Assembly: GCA_026075535.2 (NCBI GenBank)
Contig: AP026547.1
Location: 10,602,001-10,666,000, forward strand
DNA: 64,000 bases
Direction of reading: 5' to 3'
Source: Tricholoma matsutake
Taxonomy: Eukaryota; Basidiomycota; Agaricomycetes; Agaricales; Tricholomataceae
The notes under the pieces were generated by a model. That model ran no database searches. It was not told the origin of the DNA and saw only the letters and a program-made list of their open reading frames with translations. Within the stretch, counting starts at the first letter, position 1. Each line of letters begins with the position of its first letter. Positions 54,769 to 64,000 of the stretch are shown piece after piece. A program made the position numbers and the translations under genes.

Positions 54769-55872
54769 ATGGACACATCAGAACACTTCGATGCGCTTGA
54801 AAGCGACGTTTCCGGAATGCGTGCGCAAATTGACTCGCTTAAATCTACGATTGAAAACTTCGTTAGGACCCTCCAGGCTAACCCTACAACTAATAGTTCC
54901 CCCTTCATGACTCCTAGTGCACCCAACAACGATGTTTTGCCAAACACGTCCACTAAGGAACATGCCCAGATCAAACTGTCCCCCCCTGCCGAATTTAATG
55001 GTGCACGTGCGCAGGGACGTGCATTCCTTAATTCCTGTGAGTTATACATTAGTCTCCAGTCACATCAATTTGTCGATGAGGCTGCAAAAATTTATTGGGC
55101 CTTCACATACATGAAATCTGAACGCGCCTATCTCTATGTGGACCATATCCTATGTCAAACTAAAGAACTCGGTTCTCTACCTTTCTCCACTTGGGGTGAC
55201 TTTTGAGCTGAGTTTGTATGCCACTTCTGCCCCCTCAATGAACGCCACCGAGCAGTGACATGACTTGAGTCATCCGCTTACCACCAGGGACGTCAATCTG
55301 TGGACGACTATATCGATGAGTTCAAGGATTTGGTGGACATGGCAGGATATGGGAGTGGGTTACCAGTGGTGGTGAAGTTCCAATGGGGGCTCAACTGAGA
55401 AATTCAGGACCAGATTGCACAGATGTTGGAAGGGCGCCCAGCAGACGATGATATCCTTGCTTGGTATGAAGCTGCTTCACTCTGTGATGAGAACCGACTC
55501 ACAAATGCAGCGTTTAATGCTGCATTCCGTGCTCCAACTACCACTCATACACCCTACACCTTCAATCGAAGCCTCCCCTGCCCTAACCCCATTCCTGTTC
55601 GTCAAACTCCCACACCAGCCGTCAATGTCCCAGTACCAATGGATGTTGATGCAGCCCGCAGCTGTGCACATAAGTTGGATCTCTGCTACCGTTGTGGGGA
55701 ACCTGGACACAGGGTTGGAGCGTGTCCCCATCGTCAGGATATCCGCATGCTAACCCCCGAGGGACGAGACGAACTCCTGCAAGATTTGTTGGCGCTTGTA
55801 GATTTTGAGGAAGCGAAGGCTCAAGTTGCAGTTGGAAGTTGTAGAGGAGCAGGATTTTCCTATTCGCAGTGA
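54769..55872 (+). pseudogene. gag: Gag of G2-B
   Basis: ATG at 54769 (MDTSEHFDALESDVSGMRAQ, a heptad-like coiled coil), then a capsid-like region (FNGARAQGRAFLNSC; FTYMKSERAYLYVDH). TGA at 55204 (G2-A has CAA), further stops, then SVDDYIDEFKDLVDMAGYG and the knuckle CYRCGEPGHRVGACP at 55684-55728. The end is LTPEGRDELLQDLLALVD. The protein would coat element RNA. Confidence 0.86.
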
Positions 55873-56450
55873 GTGAATTGTACACCCTCACTGCCTGTCC
55901 ATAACCGCTTTGATGTCTTGTCAGTTGAATCCCCAGAGAATGAATCGATTTCTGTGACTGCTCCCCTCTCTGACCCTTCGAAGTTGGCTAAAGACGTACC
56001 TGCTCTCCCCATCTCTCCTTCTACTCCACGTCCCAAAATTAAATCATGGGAGTGTAAACTACCATGCAAATATATTGTGGCATCCACTCCCTCTGCACAT
56101 TCCTTAAACCTAGCCATCGAACTGCAGACAACCGACACTGGACAGATACTCGGTGTCTCTGCGCTCCTGGACTCTGGTGCAACTGGTCTCTTCATCAATT
56201 CCCATCTGGTACAACAACATCGTCTAAATACTCGCTCACTCTCATGTCCGATACCTGTATATAACATGGATGGATCCCCAAATGAAGCTGGTGCCATCTG
56301 AGAGGTTGCAGACCTGGTTCTCCGTTACAAAGATCATAGTGAGCGTGCCCTTTTTGCTGTCACTCAATTAGGAAAGCAAAAGGTGATTTTGGGATATCCA
56401 TAGCTTCGAGACCATAACCCAGAGGTCCCCTGGCGCACCAGGGAGGTTAC
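55873..56450 (+). pseudogene. Protease of G2-B
   Basis: The active site ALLDSGATGLFINSH (Asp at 56170, CTG GAC) is intact, with VDLVLRYKD-type strands after it and a TGA at 56299. The LGYP-stop-LRDHNPEV motif follows (G2-A has LGYPWLRDHNPEV; TAG here at 56401). It sits between Gag and RT as expected. Confidence 0.82.
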
Positions 56451-56451
56451 C

Positions 56452-58797
56452 ATGAGCCGATGTCCATCCCGCTGTCGGACATGTTTCACAGAAGCCAGGC
56501 AAGAACATCATGGACAGAAGGCAGCAATACGACGAACTCAGAAGTGTTGTGCTGGACCCCTGCCTATACCTGAAGTGGAATTGGAAGGGGTTCCTGATCT
56601 AATGCCGGACTTGGATGATGATGATGAGGACCCAGAGGAAGTGGAGGAGGGTGATTGGATCTTCTACACTGCGATTTGCTCATCACATGAGGTGTGTGCC
56701 ACATCGAACATATCCCAACGCCTCGCCGAGGCCTTCCACAAAAACAATGCTGCTAAATCCTCTACTAACTCCTTACTCCCTCATCTCGATGAGTTTGAAG
56801 ACGTGTTCTCCAAGGAGTCATTCGACTCTCTTCCTGCGCGTAAGCCATGGGATCATGCGATCGAACTCACCCCCGGTGCAACCCCTTCATCCTGCAAGGT
56901 CTATCCTCTCTCTCTGGAAGAACAACAGCAGCTTGACCAGTTCATCGATGAGCACCTGGCCTCTGGACGTATTCGACCATCGAAGTCACCCATGGCCTCT
57001 CTCTTTTTCTTTGTCAAGAAGAAGGATGGCTCACTTCGACCGGTTCAAGACTACAGAAGGCTCAACAACATCACAGTCAAAAATCGCTACCCACTACCCC
57101 TCATCTCCGAACTCGTAAACCAGCTCTGTGGAGCCCAATACTTCACCAAGCTCAATGTCCATTGGGGCTATAATAATGTGAGGATAAAGGAGGGAGATGA
57201 GTGGAAGGCAGCCTTTCATACCAACCGTGGTCTTTTTGAACCGCTTGTCATGTTCTTTGGCCTTACTAATAGCCCTGCCACCTTTCAGACCATGATGAAT
57301 GACATCTTCCATGACCTCATCCTTGAAGGCGTTGTCTGCATCTATCTCGACGACATCCTCATCTTCACTTGCACGGTTGAAGAGCACCATCACATCATGC
57401 ACCTTGTCCTAGAGCGACTTCGACGGTACAAACTCTACCTTCGTCAGGACAAATGCGAGTTCGAAAGGACCAAGATTGAGTACCTCGGCCTGATTATCTC
57501 GGAGGGTCAAGTGGAGATGGATCCTATCAAGGTAAACGGGGTCACAGCTTGGCCGACGCCCACGAACAAGAAGGAGGTGCAGTCTTTCCTGGGCTTCATC
57601 AATTTCTATCAGCGTTTTATCAAGGATTTCTCACATCATGCACGACCGCTGTTTGACTTGACAGGAAAGGAAGCATGGAGGTGGGATAATGCACAACAGG
57701 AGGTGTTCGAAAAGCTTAAGGAGATGGTCACTTCCACTCCGATCCTTACCTTTGCTGACGATTCACGTCCTTTTCGTGTAGAAGCCGACAGTTCTGACTT
57801 TGCGATGGGCGCCGTGTTGTCTCAGCAGTCTCCAGAGGACAAGAAATGGCATCCTGTTGCATTCTACTCCAAAAGCCTTAGTGCTGTAGAGACAAACTAC
57901 GAGATCCATGACAAGGAGATGTTGGCGATAATGCATGCACTTGAGGAGTGGCGACACTTCCTCGAGGGTGCCCAACACAAGGTGGAAATTTGGACGGATC
58001 ACAAGAACCTCGAGTACTTCATGACGGCCAAGAAATTGAACCATCGTCAAGCTCATTGGTCCCTGTATCTATCTAGATTCGACTTCTCCTTACACCACCA
58101 TCTGGGTTGCAGCATGGGGAAGACCGATGCCCTATCCCGATGTGCAGACCATGGGGATGGCAGCAGTGACAACCAAAACATTGTGCTGTTGCAGCCAGAC
58201 CTGTTCACCATTTGGGCACTGGAAGGCATCACACCCCAGGGCGAGGAGCGGGACATCCTACGTGACATTCGTCGCGCAAACCATAGCAGTTTACATGAGG
58301 ATGTTGTCGCCCGAGCTGTTCAAGAACTGAGGAAGGGATCGACCCTTTCCTTACGTGCGGCAGAGTGGGCTGAAAAGGAGGACTTGTTGTATTTCAGGGA
58401 TCACATCTATGTTCCCAATGACCCAGACCTTCACCAGTGCATCATATCCCAACACCATGACTCACAGATTGCTGGCCACCCCAGATGCTGGAAGACCTTG
58501 GAGCTCACCTCACGGAACTATTGGTGGCCACAAATGTCATGGCTCATTGGTCAGTATTGTCGCACTTGTGACCTTTGCTTACGCACCAAGGTTCCTTGTC
58601 ACAAGCCTATTGGTGAGCTACACCCTCTTCCTGTTCCAGAGAGTCGTTGGGATGTTGTCAGCATCGACTTTGTGGTGGAATTGCCAGAGTCAAATGGGTT
58701 TGATGTGGTGATGTGCACAGTTGACTCAGTGGGAAAATGCGCTCACTTCATTCCCACTCACACCACTTTCAGTGCCCTAGGTGCCGCTCGACTCTAG
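56452..58797 (+). pseudogene. pol: RT, RNase H and integrase N-terminal half of G2-B (781 codons open)
   Basis: Open from the ATG at 56452 to the TAG at 58795. An acidic linker (LDDDDEDPEEVEEGDW), then [34 protein letters not shown] (motif A with Asn for Asp, CTC AAT at 57151-57156), [26 protein letters not shown]. RNase H: VEADSSDFAMGAVLSQQS, HDKEMLAIM. Integrase: HHDSQIAGHPRCWKTL, CRTCDLC and the first Asp SIDFVVELP. The Asn in motif A should abolish polymerisation, so the ORF is long but dead. The start is only the first ATG of an internal reading frame; in life it is part of a polyprotein. Confidence 0.92.
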
Positions 58798-59775
58798 CTC
58801 CACCACATGTGGAAATTACATGGACTTCCTGGTGCCATCCTCTTGGATCGTGGCCCTCAGTTCATGGCAGAGTTCACTCGTGAGCTGTACCGACTCCTGG
58901 GGATCAAACTCCTCGCTTCAACTGCTTATCACCCACAAACTGATGGCCAGACGGAGCGAGTCAACCAGGAACTGGAGCAGTACATCCACCTCTTTGTCAA
59001 TGAATGCCAGGACGATTGGGATGATCTCCTTCCTTTGGCTGAGTTCGGATACAACAACCATGTCCATGCTTCCACTCAACAGACCCCTTTCCTCTTAGAC
59101 ACTGGACGACATCCACGCATGGGATTTGAACCTTGCCAAACTCCCTCACACATCGAGACAGTGAATGAGTTCACAGAACGCATGAGGGATAGCTTGGAGG
59201 AGGCAAGGGCAGCCTTAGCAAAGGCAAAGGACGACATGGCACAATTTTACAACCAATGCCACTCCCCAACCCCTCAGTACAAGGTTGGTGATCGAGTTTA
59301 TCTTGACTCCAGTGACGTCTCCACTACATGTCCATCCAAAAAACTCGCTCATTGCTTCTTGGGACCTTTCCCCATTGTCAAGTGCATTGGAACACATGCC
59401 TATCATCTACGCCTCCCTGCCTCCATGTCCAGACTCCATCCCATCTTCCATGTCGTCAAATTGCTTCCAGCTCCCCCAGATCCATTCCCGGGATGCCATT
59501 CACACCCACCACCACCATCTACAGTGATCGAGGGAGAACCCCAATATGAAGTCGAGTCAATCTTGGACAGCTGTTTGCATCGAGGAAAACTCCAGTATTT
59601 GGTACATTGGAAGGGTTATGGGTATGAGGAGAACTCATGGGTTGAAGAGTCTGACGTAAATGCCCCTCGGTTAATCAAGGAATTCCACCGACAGCACACT
59701 GCTGCACCGCGTCGCATTCAAGTCATGGACTTTGGTTGTATACAATTTCGAATGCATCGGGGCGATGCATCTTAG
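58798..59775 (+). pseudogene. pol: Integrase C-terminal half and chromodomain of G2-B
   Basis: Follows the TAG in the same frame. Contains the second catalytic Asp (LLDRGPQFMAEF), YHPQTDGQTERVNQELEQY (with the Glu), the C-terminal domain (QYKVGDRVYLDSSDV) and a chromodomain (59539-59715; LQYLVHWKGYGYEENSW). Ends at TAG 59773-59775, overlapping the polypurine tract AGAGAGGGGGTGA at 59774-59786. Confidence 0.92.
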
Positions 59776-59786
59776 AGAGGGGGTGA

Positions 59787-60212
59787 TGTAAGGGGGCTAG
59801 GGGGGTGCCCTGTGTGTTTTTCCTATTTTTTATGTTTGTCCTATATTTTTCCCCACCTCATTTCCTTCTATTCTTCATTTTCTATGATTTTTCCGGATTT
59901 TATTACTAATTTTCCCTTGCTATCATGTTTGTACATGTTGACACTTTTATATTTAGAGGCGGAGTACCCCTTCCGACACATACCCCTTGGTATGATGTCA
60001 TTCGGCGGCCTTGATCCGCCTATCTCCGCCTTTTTCTATTTTTAGGTTATATTTGATTTTTGTCATCTTCACATATACTGGGCATCAGCAAGGGGATCCT
60101 TAGAGTTTTCTCTTCGGATTTCCCTTTGCTAGGTGCGCCCCCAATCCCTGTATTATGTAGTATAATTTTAACTTTGGATTTCCCTTTGCTAGAGGCTTAG
60201 GTTGCCCTTATA
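59787..60212 (+). repeat. 3' LTR of G2-B
   Basis: 426 bp, nearly identical to 54177-54602; the few differences include transitions (GGGGACT to GGGGGCT at the start). Confidence 0.94.
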
Positions 60213-60217
60213 ATCAC

Positions 60218-60773
60218 TATTATTAAACCTGTGTTATAAGTGTGTTGCAGACAGTTGACTTGAGTTGCTGACTAGTGATATACACTAGTAGAATTTGTCA
60301 TAAGCTTTAACAGTACTGTGACTTGTAGTAGGGATGTCTCTAGTTTAGATCTAGGCAATCTACAGCCTTAACTTGCAAGCTCATTCAAAACGGCTAAGGA
60401 ATCCCCTTACAATGTGAACTCACTCGAGACCACTAAGGAAGCCCCTTAGTGCATGAACCCAGATGACTCTATGCAGAAGCCCTGCTAGAGGTGTACTATC
60501 ATCTTACATCAGACGCTCTAAGTAAGACTAGTACCAAACAACTCAACAAGGAAGCACCTCGTTGACATCGACTAGATTGAGTAGTTGAGGCTTTGCCCTT
60601 AACAACAAGTGTAGTGTACAGATGTTTTGCATAGTAGAATTCTGATGCGTTCAGGTCATGTGATGGTGCTTCAGTCTTTTTGCTCAACTTCTATTTGCTC
60701 TACATAGCGAGTTGCATTTCTCTTACTTGCCACTGCTGAGTCCAGTTTCATCATCTAGTTTTTTGTACATAAC
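60218..60773. other. Possible leader of the gene at 60774
   Basis: Contains two near-palindromic units CTAAGGAATCCCCTTA (60398) and CTAAGGAAGCCCCTTA (60436), about 38 bp apart. Could be a retroelement LTR or leader; the sequence just before the ATG is TTTGTACATAACATGG. No ORF. Confidence 0.4.
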
Positions 60774-61042
60774 ATGGCAAGCAGTTCAGCTCAGCAGGGA
60801 ACATGCAGTTTTGGCAGACAATCAAGTACTTTACACTCCCCCATCTATTCCAGTTGGATTCCGGTGGAATTCTTTTTGTATGTAGTTTTCCCTATGCAGC
60901 ACAATTCTGGTTGGAATAAAGATCCAATTTACAGCCAGAATCCCCGGAATCTGACTGGACTCATCACAACTGGAATAACAGGAATAACCAGACTAACCAG
61001 AATAACCAGAATGCATGTGCTTCCCCAAATAAAAGTTCGACA

Positions 61043-61110
61043 TACAACAAGAATTGAACCCTTGACCTTGGGTCTGCATATCACAGCATGCTTAACCACT
61101 GAGCTACCAG
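61043..61110 (-). promoter_or_regulatory. tRNA-like Pol III promoter, outward (left end of H2)
   Basis: Box A-like TAGCTCAGTGG (61096-61106) and box B-like GGGTTCAATTC (61051-61061) on the minus strand. This is the better preserved partner of 37919-37990. Confidence 0.62.
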
Positions 61111-62357
61111 GTAATCATTCCTCTACATACATTTAATACCTTTATGACCAAGCCAAGGTGCATAGTTAACTGCAGCCATTAATGAAATAAATAATAAGTA
61201 TGCATACATGCATGACACATGACATGTGACTGCCAGCTCACAACCACCACACCATCGTCAACGCCGCCTCCTCCTCCTCTCCACTCTACCACTACCACTG
61301 CATGCGCACCCACCACCAGCACTCCCACACCCACTCCCACCATCACCACCACCTTCAAACGAGCCAACTGGATGGAATGCGGGCCCAAATGACATTGCCT
61401 TTTTTTTTTTCTTTGTCTTTGTATCAATCAACTAATTATAATTTATTGCTTTTTAGGTTGTATACTACTGGGGACAACCTGCCATGATAAAAAATGCACA
61501 ACCCACCCCCATGCCCACCTGATCCCCTCCTCCCCATTCAAATGGGATGTGAGGCTGTCAACATGGGCTAGGAGGGTGCAGAGGGATGCCAGGAGACCCC
61601 AGAAGGGGGATACCTGCCTAGTAGGCACCCACCCACCTCTGTACTTGTGCCACATTGCACTGACATGCCCAAACCCCCCCCCTTGTGTCCCCTCCCCTTC
61701 CCAAAAAAAAAGAAAAAGAACAGAAATCCAAGCAGGGGATGACAGTGATGAACGACACCAAGCCACCCACCCCCAGCCTCACGAGCAACTGCTTGTGGGG
61801 TGGATCATGGGTGGAATGATGCCCAGGCACAGGGACAGGAGACGACAATGACACACCACCCACCCCCAGCCTCACGAGCAACTGCTCATGGGGTGGATTG
61901 CAGGTGGAATGACAACGACAACAAGCCACCCACCCCCAGCCTCACAAGCAACTGCTCATGGGGTGGATTGTGGGTGGAAGGACAGACAACAGCGGGGTCA
62001 CATCCCCTCCCCTCCCCCACACTTTGTGTGGGGGGGGACTTTTTTTGTACTTTTAATTATTTATTAGTATTGTGCCCCCCCTCCCCTGTTTTGTGTGGGG
62101 GAGGGATTTTTTTCTTCATGTTTTTACCTCCCCCCTCACATTCGGCGCGAGGGGTTAGCTTTTTATGTATATAAATAAAACTCCCTCTTGCATCTTGTGA
62201 GAGGGAGGATTTTCTGTTCATGTATATAATTACAATCATCCCCACTCCCTCGCATTCAATGTGAGGGATGTGGTTAATTAAAAAAATTTGATCTTAACTA
62301 CTTTGAAAAAAATTAGAGTGTCATGAATAAACATTATATTACTATCTAATAATTCTT

Positions 62358-62440
62358 CTGTGGCTCAACTGCTTAAGCACACATGTTTGGTTTGTCATGT
62401 GATCACTCTAATCAAGATGTCTTGAGTTCAATCCTTACTC
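62358..62440 (+). promoter_or_regulatory. tRNA-like Pol III promoter, outward (right end of H2)
   Basis: Box A-like TGGCTCAACTG (62361-62371) and box B-like GAGTTCAATCC (62424-62434). Partner of 36261-36340. Confidence 0.62.
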
Positions 62441-63703
62441 TGCACAAATATATTTTGTAGGCACTTTGACAATTTAAGACTTGAAATTTGACTATCCATT
62501 AGGGTATATACTCTAAGTTGAGCATCTGGAGTAACCACAATCTGGTCAGAATAACCGGAATAACTGGACTCCAACCAGAATAGGTGGGGGAGGGTAAATT
62601 ACAGAGACAATCATGTTCATGGACCACAGCAGCCAGTCCAGATGGTGGGCAAGGTTCTGGATCCTTTTCTGATGTGTATGTGGCCGTAAGGGTGGAAGAA
62701 GGTTTGAGGGAGACTGAGGGACAACAAGTGAAGGTTCTGGAAGGTTGGGCTTGTCTAGGCGTATGATGGTCGACCTGGGTGGCATCAAGAAGGGCGAACT
62801 CTGTGCAAGCAGGGCCAATGCTTATCAAGGCACCCCCAGGGGTGAAGCCAGCTGCTGGATACCTATATGAAGTTTTACTGCCTGTAGAAGAACAGGGCGA
62901 GAAGGCACTGGAGTTGCTGGGCGAGCCAGAGGACATGTCTGGAAAGGTTGTTGACTCTTGGGACTTCACCACAATCCAGGCAAGTTCGATGGCCCTCCCA
63001 GTAGTGGAGGTCAGTCAAAAGCAGACAGCAACCAGTGAAGCACCAGGGGCCTCGGAACACTCACAGATCCCTCCCCCTCTCACTTCAGCAGCAGATTTCT
63101 CGCCCACACACTTTGACAAACCACAGAGCAGGGGCTTGCTCGACACATGGCAAGACAAAATGGTAATGAACAAGCAGGCAGCAGAGCAGTGGGTGACAGG
63201 TGTTGGGATGCTTCCCTCACCAATGGCAGTTGAACCAAAAGCATTGATGTGGGCAGCAAAAGGGAAAGGAGACACAGCTATCAAGTTTGGTGGTCAAGAA
63301 CCCTTTTCATCATGGGTTAACACAGGACATCTTCTGCATGCATGATGCAGATGCAGCTTGGTCAGCAGTGCAGGACCAGGTCCCACCAGAAGATGAATAC
63401 CACCTGACAGGTTATACCCCAGTAGGCGGAGTTGCATACAAGGTTGTCTCCCCCAAGGCTAGGGGATCGAGTGCTGGGAGGAGGCTGTATATGGAGTACC
63501 GGAGAGACACGCAAGGTGAATCTCATACACCACTGAATCTACTGCAGGTGGGGCCACATAGTGCCCAGGATGCTGCAGTGGCACGCATACAGCTAGGAGA
63601 GCATACTCCTCTTACCATAGCAGCAGCGCATGCATGCATAGTGCCAGGACTGCAGGGTCCTCATACTGCTACAGCAGCTCACATGCGTGAAAACCCAGGT
63701 TAG

Positions 63704-64000
63704 TGAACTTGGTTATTGCATGGCAGTGTGCCCTCACACTACTGCAATAACAGGTGTTTCTGCAGATCCATGTATGGCCACAGTGTCTTGCATGCACGAA
63801 CATGAAGCACCAGGCAGTTTGGCACAGGCTCCCATATATGCACCCCATGTGTCTGCACCAACATTCACTGTTGCGACCCAGTCAGACAGCCCCTTCAGTG
63901 TATTTGGACCATTACAAATGGACCAACTAATGGTGGCTTTAAGCTGTTTGAAATGGTCCAGCTAATCTGGGCCCATGGATTATAACAGACCATAGTAGAT
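63704..64000. other. Window end, nothing further recognised
   Basis: An open plus frame (63687-63965) is rich in Ala and Thr with no domain and may be more of the split ORF. No other signal. Confidence 0.35.

Larger units (their letters stand above)
54177..60212 (+). mobile_element. Complete Ty3/Gypsy element G2-B
   Basis: A 6,036-bp plus-strand element with 426-bp LTRs (54177-54602 and 59787-60212; TGTAAGGGGACTAGG start, CCCTTATA end). Target duplication ATCAC lies at 54172-54176 and 60213-60217. It is the best preserved retroelement in the window: 781 codons are open across RT, RNase H and most of integrase. It is nevertheless disabled by Gag stops, an RT motif A change and an integrase TAG. 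It shares the G2-A layout and most of its sequence. Confidence 0.96.
60835..62604. mobile_element. H2, TIR element, inverted relative of H1
   Basis: 1,770 bp with ends AGTACTTTACACTCCC and GGGAGGGTAAATTACAG (reverse complement CTGTAATTTACCC). A 9-bp target duplication AGACAATCA lies at 60826-60834 and 62605-62613. The interior matches the reverse complement of H1: tRNA-like promoters at 61043-61110 (minus) and 62358-62440 (plus), three GAGCAACTGCTC palindromes (61785-61960), the hairpin array (62020-62275) and one intron module (61395-61460). No transposase. The perfect duplication shows H2 moved as a unit. Confidence 0.88.
60774..63703 (+). pseudogene. Unrecognised ORF split by H2
   Basis: Starts at the ATG at 60774 (MASSSAQQGTCSFGRQS). 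With H2 and one AGACAATCA removed the frame continues at 62614 through SFSDVYVAVRVEEGLRETEG to a TGA (62764), then MLIKAPPGVKPAAGYLYEVL, WDFTTIQASSMALPVVEV and QSRGLLDTWQDKMVMNKQ to a TGA at 63343. A shifted frame carries on (DADAAWSAVQDQVPPEDEY; LEY-type RRLYMEYRRDT) to about 63703. No domain recognised. It might be a retroelement Gag or a low-expression host gene. The 60835-62604 segment is insertion, not gene. Confidence 0.58.

Noticed and set aside
56452..58797. 781-codon ORF as a host gene or active element
   Set aside because: It is Gypsy pol inside a complete LTR element, with Asn in RT motif A, a TAG in integrase and stops in Gag.

Overview
The window reads as a heterochromatic, transposon-dense segment of a filamentous basidiomycete genome, most likely an Agaricomycete. 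Signs are a KDZ (Kyakuja-Dileera-Zisupton) transposase with its cysteine-cluster N-terminus, chromodomain Ty3/Gypsy elements, short introns (48-96 bp) with ACTAAC-type branch points, and pervasive CpG-to-TpG/CpA decay. Low-complexity minisatellites inside genes suggest Boletales, but that is a guess. I recognise no single-copy housekeeping gene. Almost everything is a mobile element, and several are nested.

Layout. 1-3443: 5' half of a minus-strand Ty3/Gypsy element (G1-a) inserted into a minus-strand LINE (3441-about 7530). 7530-9971: repeats, a foldback element (8886-9421) and the C-terminal half of a gag-like gene. 9977-17683: a complete minus-strand Ty3/Gypsy element (G1-b) with 704-bp LTRs, a CTGTG target duplication and an antisense spliced ORF; it splits the gag-like gene. 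18107-18458: a tRNA-derived SINE with a 17-bp target duplication. 18476-20537: a decayed Copia element. 20780-29600: an old Gypsy element (C) split by a complete Gypsy element (G2-A, 21449-27729, ATAGA target duplication). 29500-32150: a hAT-like fragment and low-complexity or hairpin-rich DNA. 32150-33600: a second Copia fragment. 33905-46215: a 12.3-kb KDZ transposon with inverted ends, a plus-strand transposase, a divergently transcribed partner gene and other cargo genes, itself invaded by a 2.2-kb terminal-inverted-repeat element (H1, 35994-38226). 46247-50360: hAT-type foldback MITEs, a third Copia element and a diverged solo LTR. 50430-51850: an AT-rich satellite with a three-subunit higher-order repeat of about 375 bp. 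51980-53280: another H-family segment and a GGTCC dyad-rich stretch. 54177-60212: a second complete G2 element (G2-B, ATCAC target duplication) with a 781-codon pol ORF. 60774-63703: an unrecognised ORF split by H2 (60835-62604), an inverted relative of H1, with a 9-bp target duplication.

Most unusual: (1) the H family, non-coding TIR elements with GC hairpin arrays, repeated GAGCARYTGCTC palindromes, intron-like modules and two outward tRNA-like promoters; (2) the KDZ transposon with spliced cargo genes; (3) insertions whose removal restores reading frames; (4) recurrent Asp-to-Asn loss of catalytic residues wherever the Asp codon follows a C; (5) the satellite higher-order repeat.

All coordinates, alignments and splice sites were read by eye. 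Nearly all coding features are pseudogenes.
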